The notes beneath the pieces are model-generated. The model had not been told where the DNA came from. It saw only the letters and a list, made by a program, of their open reading frames with translations, and ran no database searches. DNA of 64,000 nt from Streptomyces fildesensis (GTDB taxonomy: Bacteria; Actinomycetota; Actinomycetes; Streptomycetales; Streptomycetaceae). Every line of letters begins with the position of its first letter. Positions within the stretch are counted from its first letter, which is position 1. Position numbers and translations under genes: made by a program. Location of the stretch: positions 88,121-152,120 of the forward strand of contig NZ_JAAIKO010000014.1 of the NCBI RefSeq assembly GCF_016107395.1, given 5' to 3'. Below, piece by piece: positions 32,571 through 40,686 of the stretch.

Positions 32571-34499
32571 TCAGTCGCTGACCGCCGCCGGCTCGGCCGA
32601 TCCGACGCTCTCGCCGTACCGGCCGTCGATCGTCGCGACCAGACCGGTGACCTGGCGTGCGATGTCGGGCGCGGTCAGCCCGATCTCGGCCATGACCTCC
32701 TTGCGGGAGGCGTGGTCCAGGAACTCCGCCGGGATGCCGAAGTCGCGCAGCGGTACGTCCACGTCCGCGTCGCGCAGCGCCTGCGAGATCGCCGAGCCGA
32801 CGCCGCCGGCCCGGCAGTTGTCCTCGACGGTGACCACGACGCGGTGGCCGGCCGCGAGCCCGGGCAGCGCCGCGTCCACCGGCTTGACCCAGCGCGGGTC
32901 GACGACGGTGGTGGTGATGCCCTGGGCGTCGAGCAGATCGGCGATCTCCAGGCACATCGGGGCGAGGGCGCCGACCGAGACCAGCAGGACGTCGGGGCGC
33001 TCGCCCTCGGGCACCTTCCGGAGCACGTCCATGCCGCCGACCCGGCCGACGGCCTTGACCGCCGGGCCGACCGCGCCCTTGGAGTACCGGACGACGGTGG
33101 GCGCGTCGTCGACCTCGACGGCCTCGCGCAGCTGGGCGCGGACCTGGTCGGCGTCGCGCGGCGCGGCGATCCGCAGACCGGGTACGACCTGGAGGATCGA
33201 CATGTCCCACATGCCGTTGTGCGAGGCGCCGTCGGTGCCGGTGACACCGGCCCGGTCCAGCACGAAGGTGACACCGCACTTGTGCAGCGCCACATCCATC
33301 AGCACCTGGTCGAAGGCGCGGTTCAGGAACGTCGCGTACACGGCGAAGACCGGGTGCAGGCCGCCGGTGGCCAGGCCCGCGGCCGAGACGGCGGCGTGCT
33401 GCTCGGCGATGCCGACGTCGTAGACCCGGTTCGGGAAGACCTTCGCGAACTTGTCCAGGCCGACCGGCTGCAGCATCGCGGCGGTGATCGCGACGATGTC
33501 CTCGCGCTCCCTGCCGAGCTTGACCATCTCCTCACCGAAGACCGAGGTCCAGTCGGCGCCGGAGGCGGCGATCGGCAGGCCGGTGTCCGGGTGGATGGGG
33601 CCGATGCCGTGGAAGCGGTCCGCCTCGTCCTGCTCGGCCGGGCGGTAGCCGCGGCCCTTCTCGGTGAGGCAGTGCACGATGACGGGGCCGCCGAAGCGCT
33701 TGGCGCGCTGCAGCGCCGACTCCAGCGCGTCCACGTCATGGCCGTCGATCGGGCCGACGTACTTCAGGCCCAGGTCCTCGAACATGCCCTGCGGGGCGAT
33801 GAAGTCCTTGAGGCCCTTCTTGGCGCCGTGCAGCGTCTCGTAGAGCGGCTGTCCGATGAGCGGGGTGCGCTCCAGCAGGTCCTTGGTGCGGGACAGGAAG
33901 CGCTCGTAGCCGTCGGTGGTGCGCAGCGTCGCCAGGTGGTCGGCGAGCCCGCCGATCGTCGGGGCGTAGCTGCGCTCGTTGTCGTTGACGACGATGACGA
34001 GCGGCCGGTCCCGGGCGGCGGCGATGTTGTTCAGCGCCTCCCAGGCCATACCGCCGGTCAGCGCGCCGTCACCGATGACGGCCACCACGTGGTCCTGCTT
34101 GCCGAGCACCTCGTTGGCCTTGGCGAGGCCGTCGGCCCAGCCGAGGACCGTCGAGGCGTGGCTGTTCTCGATGACGTCGTGCTCGGACTCGGCGCGCGAG
34201 GGGTAGCCGGAGAGGCCGCCCTTGCTCTTGAGCCGGGTGAAGTCCTGCCGTCCGGTGAGCAGCTTGTGCACATAGGACTGGTGCCCTGTGTCGAAGAGCA
34301 CCTTGTCCCGGGGCGAGTCGAAGACCCGGTGCAGGGCGATGGTCAGCTCCACCACACCGAGGTTGGGGCCCAGGTGTCCGCCGGTCTTGGAGACCGCGTC
34401 GACGAGGAAGGTACGGATCTCGCCCGCCAGCTCCACCAGCTGCTCCTGGCTGAGCCGGTCGAGGTCGCGCGGTCCCTTGATACGGGTCAGCAGCGCCAC
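32571..34499 (-). CDS. dxs: 1-deoxy-D-xylulose-5-phosphate synthase
   Basis: 642-residue thiamine-diphosphate enzyme condensing pyruvate and glyceraldehyde-3-phosphate, the first step of the MEP isoprenoid pathway. It shows GHLGPNLGVVELTIALHRVF (N-terminal His), the TPP motif VIGDGALTGGMAWEALNNI, and the transketolase-like DRAGVTGTDGASHNGMWDMSIL. Length is typical. GTG 34499 with AGGAGG. A TAGACT -10 candidate lies at 34537-34542. Sits directly downstream of the xyl transporter but is separated by a terminator. Confidence 0.95.
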   Translation of the reverse strand: MALLTRIKGPRDLDRLSQEQLVELAGEIRTFLVDAVSKTGGHLGPNLGVVELTIALHRVFDSPRDKVLFDTGHQSYVHKLLTGRQDFTRLKSKGGLSGYPSRAESEHDVIENSHASTVLGWADGLAKANEVLGKQDHVVAVIGDGALTGGMAWEALNNIAAARDRPLVIVVNDNERSYAPTIGGLADHLATLRTTDGYERFLSRTKDLLERTPLIGQPLYETLHGAKKGLKDFIAPQGMFEDLGLKYVGPIDGHDVDALESALQRAKRFGGPVIVHCLTEKGRGYRPAEQDEADRFHGIGPIHPDTGLPIAASGADWTSVFGEEMVKLGREREDIVAITAAMLQPVGLDKFAKVFPNRVYDVGIAEQHAAVSAAGLATGGLHPVFAVYATFLNRAFDQVLMDVALHKCGVTFVLDRAGVTGTDGASHNGMWDMSILQVVPGLRIAAPRDADQVRAQLREAVEVDDAPTVVRYSKGAVGPAVKAVGRVGGMDVLRKVPEGERPDVLLVSVGALAPMCLEIADLLDAQGITTTVVDPRWVKPVDAALPGLAAGHRVVVTVEDNCRAGGVGSAISQALRDADVDVPLRDFGIPAEFLDHASRKEVMAEIGLTAPDIARQVTGLVATIDGRYGESVGSAEPAAVSD

Positions 34500-34536
34500 C
34501 CGTGCCTCCTATGCAGTCGAACTGGTCGATCCGTCG

Positions 34537-34542
34537 AGTCTA
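34537..34542 (-). promoter_or_regulatory. Candidate -10 box for dxs
   Basis: TAGACT on the minus strand, 37 bases upstream of the dxs GTG, allowing a short leader with the AGGAGG RBS. No clear -35. Confidence 0.35.
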
Positions 34543-34636
34543 ATGTTCCCCGTGCGACACCGTGGAGCGCCCCGTGCGACGTTTGTCACCCGCGACCCAC
34601 CCGCAGCGCACCCGCGGACCACCCGGCAACACGAAT

Positions 34637-34670
34637 GCCCGGTGCAGGGATGATCATCCCCGCACCGGGC
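34637..34670. terminator. Hairpin terminator after xylH
   Basis: A 34-base near-perfect palindrome: nine-bp outer arms (34637-34645 with 34662-34670), one A-C mismatch, then a self-complementary GGGATGATCATCCC core. It lies 46 bases past the xylH stop and separates the xyl operon from dxs. Confidence 0.7.
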
Positions 34671-34716
34671 CGGTGCCGCCACACCACCGACATGCGGAGG
34701 TGTGTGCGATGGAGCG

Positions 34717-36009
34717 TTACGCGCGACCGGAGGCCTTCTGCGTCTTGCGCGACACCGAGTCGATGACCACGGCGGCGAGCAGTACGGCGCCGGTGATCAT
34801 GTACTGCAGCGAGGTGTTCATGTTCAGCAGGTCGAGACCGGTCTGGATGGACTGGATGACGAGCATGCCGAGCAGGGCGGACCAGGTGTTGCCGCGACCG
34901 CCGAAGAGGCTGGTGCCACCGATGACCGCGGCCGCGATGGCCAGCATCAGGAGGTTGCCGCTACCGGCGGCGAGCGTCGCGGTGTAGGTCTGCGCGGCGA
35001 GGAACAGACCGCCGGCCGCCGCGAAGCCGCCGGAGATGGCGAACACCGAGATACGGATCAGGGCCACGTTGATACCGGCACGGCGGGCGGCCTCGATGCT
35101 GCCACCGACGGCGAAGATCTTGCGGCCGTACGAGGTGCGCCGCAGGACGAAGTCGGTGAGCACGAGCGCCACGAGGAAGATCACCAGGGCGTTGGGCACA
35201 CCCGCCGCCTGGTTCAGCACGTACGCGGCGACGAAGGAGACCACGGCCAGCGCACCGACACGTACGGCGATCTCGCCGGTCGGCCGGTACGGGACCCCGG
35301 CCTGGCGGCGGCGGCGCTGCTCGATGAGCGAGCCGGCGAGCAGGGCGACGGTGCCGAGACCCGCCAGCAGGTACGCGCCGGCGATGTCCTGGTTCATGAA
35401 GAAGGAGCGCTGCCCGAGCAGGTGCAGCGGGCCCTTGTCCTGGATCGAGAGGCTGCCGGTGTCGCCCAGCAGCCACAGCATCAGGCCGTTCCAGCCGAGG
35501 TTGCCGGCGAGGGTGACCACGAAGGCCGGCACACCGATCTTGGCGAAGAAGTAACCGTGCAGCGCGCCGATGGCGATACCGGTCAGGAGGGTCAGGAAGA
35601 CGGCCAGCCAGGGATTCACACCGTGTGTCGTCGCCAGGATGGCGAAGACGGCGGCCGACAGACCACTGACGGAGGCAACCGACAGGTCGATCTCACCGAG
35701 CAGCAGCACGAAGACCAGGCCGATGGCGATCATGCCGGTGGCGGACATGAAGTAGCTGATGTTGAGCATGTTGCCGGCGCTCAGGAACAGGCTGTCCTGG
35801 GACTGGAACACGGACCAGATGATGATCAGACCGACGACGACGGGCAGCGAGCCGAGCTCACCACCGCGCACCTTGCGCTTGAACTCGGTCAGATAGCCCT
35901 TGAGTCCCTCTTCGCGGACCAGCAGTCGCGGGTCGACGACGGGGATCGCCGCCGCGGTGGGGTCTTCGGCCGGGGGCGTGTCCTTCACCGTCTTGGACAG
36001 GTCGCTCAC
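34717..36009 (-). CDS. xylH: Sugar (xylose-type) ABC transporter permease
   Basis: 430 residues with 10 or more membrane helices in the BPD_transp_2/RbsC-XylH family: GLVFVLLLGEIDLSVASVSGLSAAVFA, VVTLAGNLGWNGLMLWLLG, and AGINVALIRISVFAISGGFAAAGGLFLAAQT. The long insert between helices and length above 400 fit XylH rather than RbsC. GTG start overlaps the ATPase stop (GTGA). Part of rok7B7-xylF-xylG-xylH; I recall SCO6009-6011 as the equivalent xylose transporter. Confidence 0.88.
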   Translation of the reverse strand: MSDLSKTVKDTPPAEDPTAAAIPVVDPRLLVREEGLKGYLTEFKRKVRGGELGSLPVVVGLIIIWSVFQSQDSLFLSAGNMLNISYFMSATGMIAIGLVFVLLLGEIDLSVASVSGLSAAVFAILATTHGVNPWLAVFLTLLTGIAIGALHGYFFAKIGVPAFVVTLAGNLGWNGLMLWLLGDTGSLSIQDKGPLHLLGQRSFFMNQDIAGAYLLAGLGTVALLAGSLIEQRRRRQAGVPYRPTGEIAVRVGALAVVSFVAAYVLNQAAGVPNALVIFLVALVLTDFVLRRTSYGRKIFAVGGSIEAARRAGINVALIRISVFAISGGFAAAGGLFLAAQTYTATLAAGSGNLLMLAIAAAVIGGTSLFGGRGNTWSALLGMLVIQSIQTGLDLLNMNTSLQYMITGAVLLAAVVIDSVSRKTQKASGRA

Positions 36010-36785
36010 TTTGCCGCCTCCGTGTTGCGCGCCTGACGACGGGTCACGGCGTTCTCCGTGGCTCCGGTGATCGCCGCGATGATCTCTTCGGGACTGGTGT
36101 CCTTCACCGGGAAGGCACCGTTGTTCTTGCCGAGCCGCAGGACGGACACCGTGTCCGCCACGGCGCGCACATCGGCCATGTTGTGGCTGATGAGGATGAC
36201 GGCGAGGCCACGCTCGCGCAGCCGCTCGACCAGGTCGAGGACCTGGGCGGTCTGCTCCACGCCGAGGGCGGCGGTGGGCTCGTCGAGGATGACGACCTTC
36301 GGCTCACCGATCAGGGCGCGGGCGATGGCGACGACCTGTCGCTGACCACCGGACAGACTCGCGATCGGGATGCGGACGCTCGGGATGCGGATCGACAGGG
36401 TGTCGAGCAGCTCGCGGGCGCGCTGCTCCATCGTCACCTCGTCGAGCGCGAGCCCGCGGCGCAGTTCGCGGCCCAGGTAGAGATTGCCGACGACATCGAG
36501 GTTGTCGCACAGCGCGAGGTCCTGGTAGACGGTGGCGATGCCGAGGCCCTGGGCGTCGTGCGGCCGGTCGATGCTGACCGGCGTGCCCTCCCACTCGATG
36601 ACGCCTTCGTCGATCGGGTGCACACCGGCGATCGTCTTGACCAGAGTGGACTTGCCGGCACCGTTGTCACCGACTAGCGCGACGACCTGACCGGTATGGA
36701 CCTCCAGCTCGACATCGGTGAGGGCTTGCACCGCACCGAATCGCTTGGAGACTCCGCGCAACGCCAGCACGGGCGTAGCGGACAC
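36006..36785 (-). CDS. xylG: Sugar (xylose-type) ABC transporter ATP-binding protein
   Basis: 259 residues, a single nucleotide-binding domain. Walker A is GDNGAGKST, Q-loop VYQDLALCDNL, signature LSGGQRQVVAIARAL, Walker B VVILDEPTAALG and H-loop ISHNM. XylG/RbsA of enterics have two fused domains; actinobacterial members, as here, have one. I prefer GTG 36785: GGAG lies nine bases upstream, whereas it abuts the ATG at 36794. Energises uptake through XylH. Confidence 0.88.
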   Translation of the reverse strand: MSATPVLALRGVSKRFGAVQALTDVELEVHTGQVVALVGDNGAGKSTLVKTIAGVHPIDEGVIEWEGTPVSIDRPHDAQGLGIATVYQDLALCDNLDVVGNLYLGRELRRGLALDEVTMEQRARELLDTLSIRIPSVRIPIASLSGGQRQVVAIARALIGEPKVVILDEPTAALGVEQTAQVLDLVERLRERGLAVILISHNMADVRAVADTVSVLRLGKNNGAFPVKDTSPEEIIAAITGATENAVTRRQARNTEAAK

Positions 36786-36916
36786 GTGAATCATCTCCTT
36801 CGCCGCCTGACCGGCGGGGATGCCGCGCCCTGGGAGAGGCGCGGAAGGACGTGCAAGAAGCACAGGATTACAAAGTGAATACGTGGGGGTAAGTCCCGTG
36901 ACCCGTAAGCGTTTCC

Positions 36917-36967
36917 GTCCGGCGCCCCACCCCGAAGCGGGGATGATGGTGGGGCGGGGCGCCGGAC
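36917..36967. terminator. Branched hairpin between xylF and xylG
   Basis: Twelve-bp outer stem (36917-36928 with 36956-36967) enclosing a small CCCCG-AAG-CGGGG hairpin. Placed 41 bases after the xylF stop and before xylG. Such structures commonly stabilise the abundant binding-protein mRNA and reduce read-through to the transporter genes. Confidence 0.6.
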
Positions 36968-37007
36968 AGGCTTTTACGGGACCGGGGGCCTTGTGAGCCC
37001 CGGGGTT

Positions 37008-38090
37008 TTACTGAATGCCGGCGGCCTTGCAGGCGGCGGCGTAGTCAGCGGTGCAGATCTGGGCCACGGTGTAGAGCTGGTCCTTGACGACCGTGTCCTT
37101 GATGTTGGCCTTGGTCACCGACACCGCGGGGAGCAGCTTCGCGGGCACGGTGGTGCCGGAACCGCTGGTCGCCGTGATGTCCGCGACGGACTTGACGTCC
37201 TCACCGTTGAGCAGCTTGACCGCGATCTCGGCGGTCGCGTCGGCCTCGGGCTTGAAGGCCTTGTAGACGGTGCTGGTCTGCTGGTCCGCGAGGATCCGCT
37301 GGACACCGGCGAGCTCGGCGTCCTGACCGGTCAGCGGGACGTTGATGCCCGCGCCCTTGAGGGCGGTGGCGATACCGCCGGCCATGCCGTCGTTGGCGGA
37401 GTAGACACCGGCGATGTTCTTGGCGCCGAGCTGGGTGATGGCCGCCGTGACCTTCTGGTTGGCGACGGTGTCCTTCCACAGACCGCTCTGCTCGTACGCG
37501 ATCTTGACCTTGCCGTCGAGCGCCTTGTGGGCACCGGCCTTGAACTGCGCGGCGTTCGGGTCGGCGTCGTCACCGTTGATCATGACAACGTTGGCAGTCG
37601 GGGTGGCCTTGGCGCCCATGGCGTCGAGGAGGGCCTGACCCTGCAGCTCGCCGACCTTCTCGTTGTCGTAGGAGACGTAGGCGGAGACGGGGCCCTGGGC
37701 GAAGCGGTCGTACGCCACGACCTTGATGCCCTTGTCCACGGCCGCCTGGACCGAGGCCTTGATGCCGACCGCGTCCTGCGGGTCGAGGATCAGGACCTTG
37801 ACGCCCTTGGTGATCATGCTGCTGACCTGCTGCGCCTGCTTGGCCGGGTCGCCGGCGGCGTTCGCGTACTCGATCTTGCAGTCGGAGCAGAGCGACTTGA
37901 TCTTCGCTTCGATCAGCGGGCGGTCGAACTTCTCGTAGCGCGTCGTCGCGTTCTCCGGAAGGAGCAGGCCGATCGACTTGTCCTTGCTGCTGTCGGACTT
38001 GTTGTCTCCGGCCTTGCCGCACGCGGCCACGGACAGGGCCATCGTTACCGCAAGCGAGCCAATTACGGCACGACGCATCATTGCGTTCAT
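37008..38090 (-). CDS. xylF: Sugar (xylose-type) ABC transporter substrate-binding lipoprotein
   Basis: 360 residues. Lipoprotein signal MNAMMRRAVIGSLAVTMALSVAAC with lipidated Cys near 24. The periplasmic-binding-protein-1 fold shows IGLLLPENATTRYEKFDRPLIEAKI, VLILDPQDAVGI, VVAYDRFAQGPVSAYVSYDNEKVG and GVYSANDGMAGGIATAL. ATG 38090 has GGGAGG; the longer frame starts inside the promoter. The binding domain resembles XylF. A 14-bp inverted repeat 81 bases upstream of the start is a probable operator. Confidence 0.88.
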   Translation of the reverse strand: MNAMMRRAVIGSLAVTMALSVAACGKAGDNKSDSSKDKSIGLLLPENATTRYEKFDRPLIEAKIKSLCSDCKIEYANAAGDPAKQAQQVSSMITKGVKVLILDPQDAVGIKASVQAAVDKGIKVVAYDRFAQGPVSAYVSYDNEKVGELQGQALLDAMGAKATPTANVVMINGDDADPNAAQFKAGAHKALDGKVKIAYEQSGLWKDTVANQKVTAAITQLGAKNIAGVYSANDGMAGGIATALKGAGINVPLTGQDAELAGVQRILADQQTSTVYKAFKPEADATAEIAVKLLNGEDVKSVADITATSGSGTTVPAKLLPAVSVTKANIKDTVVKDQLYTVAQICTADYAAACKAAGIQ

Positions 38091-38170
38091 TTTGGGTTGC
38101 CTCCCTGACGAGGCCGCAACGCTGCGGCCGAGGTTCACGTGAGTCAACTCCGCCGTTGCCATGCCGTCAA

Positions 38171-38184
38171 TAAGTAAACACTTA
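38171..38184. promoter_or_regulatory. Inverted repeat upstream of xylF
   Basis: TAAGT-aaac-ACTTA in the AT-rich gap between the rok gene and xylF, next to a TTGACG -35-like hexamer on the minus strand. Candidate binding site of the neighbouring ROK regulator. Confidence 0.5.
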
Positions 38185-38228
38185 ACGAGATGGCAACGGC
38201 GCGTTTCGTTAGCTGTGTGAACCCAGGG

Positions 38229-39443
38229 TTATGCAGGTCGTTGCGCTGAAAGGGCCGGAACCGCCGCCGGAGCATTTCCATCAAGAAGGGTCGAATCACC
38301 CATTTCGCTCAGTACCAGAGCGAGCGCTCCGAGTACTTCCGCGCGTGCGCCGAGCCCGCCGGGGACGATCGACAGCTGCCGGGCCGCGCTCGGAATGGCG
38401 TAGCGCGCCACCGACTCGCGGATCGGCGCCAGCACCAGCTCGCCGGCCTCCGCGAGATCGCCCCCGAGGACGACCCTGCTGGGGTTGAGGAGGTTGCAGA
38501 GACTGGCCACGCCCATGCCGATGTGCCGCCCCACGTCCGCGATCACCCGGCGGCAGCCCGGATCGCCCTCCCGGGCGTACTGGACCATCCGCGGCACCGT
38601 GAGATCGGCGCCGTGGCTGCTGCGCAGCAGCTCCAGGGTGTAGCGCGCGGCGGTGAAGGTCTCCAGGCAGCCGCGGTTGCCGCAGCGGCACACCGGGCCC
38701 GACTCGTCCAGCGTGATGTGCCCTATCTCGCCCGCCGTGCCGCCCGGGCCGCGGTAGATGCGGCCGTCTATCACCAGGCCCGCGCCGACGCCGCTGGCGA
38801 CCTTGATGTAGGCCAGGTCCCGTACCCCGCGGCCGCCGCCCCAGACCAGTTCGCCCAGCGCGCCCAGGTTGGCGTCGTTGTCCACCTTCACGGGCATGCC
38901 GAGTCGGTCGGACAGCTCCTGACGTGGGTTGATGCCGCTCCAGCCGGGCAGGATCGCGGTCGATCCGATGGCTCCGGACTCCACGTCTATGGGGCCGGGG
39001 ACACCGAGGCCGACCCCGAGCACCTTGTCCACGCCTATGCCGGTCGACTCGATCAGCTGGGCGACCAGCTGCTCGGCCCGGTCGAAGCCCTGGGACGCGG
39101 AGGCGTCCACGTCGATCGGCTCGGACTGCTCGGCCAGCACCTGGTGCGCCAGGTTCCCCACCGCCACCCGCAGGTGGGAGTGTCCGAAGTCGACGCCCAC
39201 GACGATGCCGACATCGCCGGACAGCGCAACGCTGCGGGCCCGTCTTCCTCCGGAGGAGGTAGGCGTGACCTGCACCGTTCCGTTGTCCCGCAGCTCCCGG
39301 ACGATATTGGAGACCGTGGCGGCGGACAGCCCGGTACTCCGGGCGATCTCCGCCTGGGTGAGCGAGCCTGCCAGCCGTACGGCGCGGACCACACGCTCTA
39401 GGTTGGCCCGGTGCAGCGATGACTGCGATCCCGGAGTCTCCAC
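38229..39443 (-). CDS. rok7B7: ROK-family transcriptional regulator Rok7B7
   Basis: 404 residues. The N-terminal winged HTH reads LTQEIARSTGLSAATVSNIVREL-like sequence (about 20-75). The ROK sugar-kinase-like domain follows with VGVDFGHSHLRVAVG, the acidic LPGWSGINPR, VDNDANLGALGELVWG and the zinc/ROK signature CRCGNRGCLETF. The intact phosphate-binding motif is degenerate, as in regulators. GTG 39443 has GGAG nine bases upstream (ATG 39449 too close). Lies directly upstream of xylFGH. In S. coelicolor Rok7B7 (SCO6008) controls this transporter and affects antibiotic production and carbon control; orthology is inferred from context. Confidence 0.85.
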   Translation of the reverse strand: METPGSQSSLHRANLERVVRAVRLAGSLTQAEIARSTGLSAATVSNIVRELRDNGTVQVTPTSSGGRRARSVALSGDVGIVVGVDFGHSHLRVAVGNLAHQVLAEQSEPIDVDASASQGFDRAEQLVAQLIESTGIGVDKVLGVGLGVPGPIDVESGAIGSTAILPGWSGINPRQELSDRLGMPVKVDNDANLGALGELVWGGGRGVRDLAYIKVASGVGAGLVIDGRIYRGPGGTAGEIGHITLDESGPVCRCGNRGCLETFTAARYTLELLRSSHGADLTVPRMVQYAREGDPGCRRVIADVGRHIGMGVASLCNLLNPSRVVLGGDLAEAGELVLAPIRESVARYAIPSAARQLSIVPGGLGARAEVLGALALVLSEMGDSTLLDGNAPAAVPALSAQRPA

Positions 39444-39627
39444 GACCATCCACTCCTGCCTCGGCAGGCGGTACAAACCGCCGCCCGAACGGACGAGGCC
39501 GCACCAGTGAGACCCCGTCGTCTACAACATGTGAACCCTAAGCTGAGCCTTCAGGGTGATGTCCCGTCAAGGGCTGAGACCATTCTGCGACGGAAAGCCC
39601 GATGCGTCATAGGTCGCCCGTACCCTC

Positions 39628-40686
39628 TCAGCGCCTCAGGACGTCACGGAGGGAAGACGTGTCGCGGCGCAGCAGCTCGTCCTCGACGAAGGTGACCTCG
39701 TAGTCGTTCTCCCCACCGGTCATCCGCAGCACGAGCCGGCCGTCGTCCGCGATCACCGCCGTCGCAGGACCGCCCGTCGATTCGTCCCGGCCGGCGAGTA
39801 CCCAGCCGAGATCCGGATCCCGCCGCACGTACACAAGGTGATCGCGCCCGATGCCCGCCCGGGCGAGCACCGCCGCGTCCACCCCGGGCGCCGCGAGCGG
39901 ATCGTGCGCCTCCGGCAGCCCGTCCGTGCCGGTCCGCTGGAGCAGGGCGATCTTGACCGCCCGGCGCAGCCGCGGGTCCCGGGTCTCGGCCAGGAAGCGG
40001 CCGAGCACCTCGGTCTCCGCCGTGTTCCGCGCGAAACCGCCCGCGTAGCTGGAGGCACGGACGCGGTAGACGTACGAAGGGTCCGCCGGCTTGCTGACGA
40101 CCGCGCCCGCGGCGACCAGCCGCAGCCACAGGTCCCACTCCTCGCCGTAGGCGATCTTCCGGAAGCCGCCGACCTTGTCGTACAGCGCCCGGCTGTACAG
40201 CGCGCCGACCACGACGTAGTTCTGCGCGAGCAGCTGGACGAGCTGATCGCCGGGGAGCGGCAGCCGGCCCTTGGTGTACGTGCCGGGGACGAACGGCCCG
40301 GTGCCGGTCCAGGTCAGCGGGCGGGGGCTGATCAGCCCCGGGCTGGCCTCGTAGGCGTCGCACATCGCCTCGACATGGTGCGGAAGGAAGGCGTCGTCGC
40401 CGTCGAGCTGGCACACCAGGTCGGTGCCGAGCCGCTCGATCCCGGTCCCCCGGGCGCCCCAGACACCGAGGCGGCGGGTGTTGCGGACCAGTGTCAGCGG
40501 CAGCACCTCGCTCCAGCGCTCCACGCGCCGCACGGTGTCGTCGTCGGAGCAGTCGTCCACGACGACGATCTGGTCGACGGGCCGGGTCTGCATGGCCACC
40601 GACCCCAGGGCCTGGTCGATGAAGTCCGAGGAGTTCATGGCGGGGACGATGACGCCGACCGTCGGTCGGTCAGTGGGACGCGACAC
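39628..40686 (-). CDS. Family 2 glycosyltransferase
   Basis: 352 residues. GT-A fold: VGVIVPAMNSSDFIDQALGSVAMQT, IVVVDDCSDDDTVRRV, a DXD-type LVCQLDGDDAFLPHHV, and YGEEWDLWLRLV. No membrane helices. GTG 40686 has GAAAGG upstream; ATG 40731 is an alternative further inside the condensation gene. It overlaps that gene by 17 bases and so belongs to the cluster. GT2 enzymes are more usual in envelope polysaccharide than natural-product glycosylation, so its acceptor is an open question. Confidence 0.8.
   Translation of the reverse strand: MSRPTDRPTVGVIVPAMNSSDFIDQALGSVAMQTRPVDQIVVVDDCSDDDTVRRVERWSEVLPLTLVRNTRRLGVWGARGTGIERLGTDLVCQLDGDDAFLPHHVEAMCDAYEASPGLISPRPLTWTGTGPFVPGTYTKGRLPLPGDQLVQLLAQNYVVVGALYSRALYDKVGGFRKIAYGEEWDLWLRLVAAGAVVSKPADPSYVYRVRASSYAGGFARNTAETEVLGRFLAETRDPRLRRAVKIALLQRTGTDGLPEAHDPLAAPGVDAAVLARAGIGRDHLVYVRRDPDLGWVLAGRDESTGGPATAVIADDGRLVLRMTGGENDYEVTFVEDELLRRDTSSLRDVLRR

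Noticed and set aside
34537..34565. Full -35/-10 promoter for dxs
   Set aside because: Only the TAGACT box is convincing; the sequence at the -35 position does not resemble a hexamer, so only the -10 is listed.
32124..34766. 880-residue open frame antisense to dxs
   Set aside because: Same shadow effect; dxs motifs on the minus strand are unambiguous.
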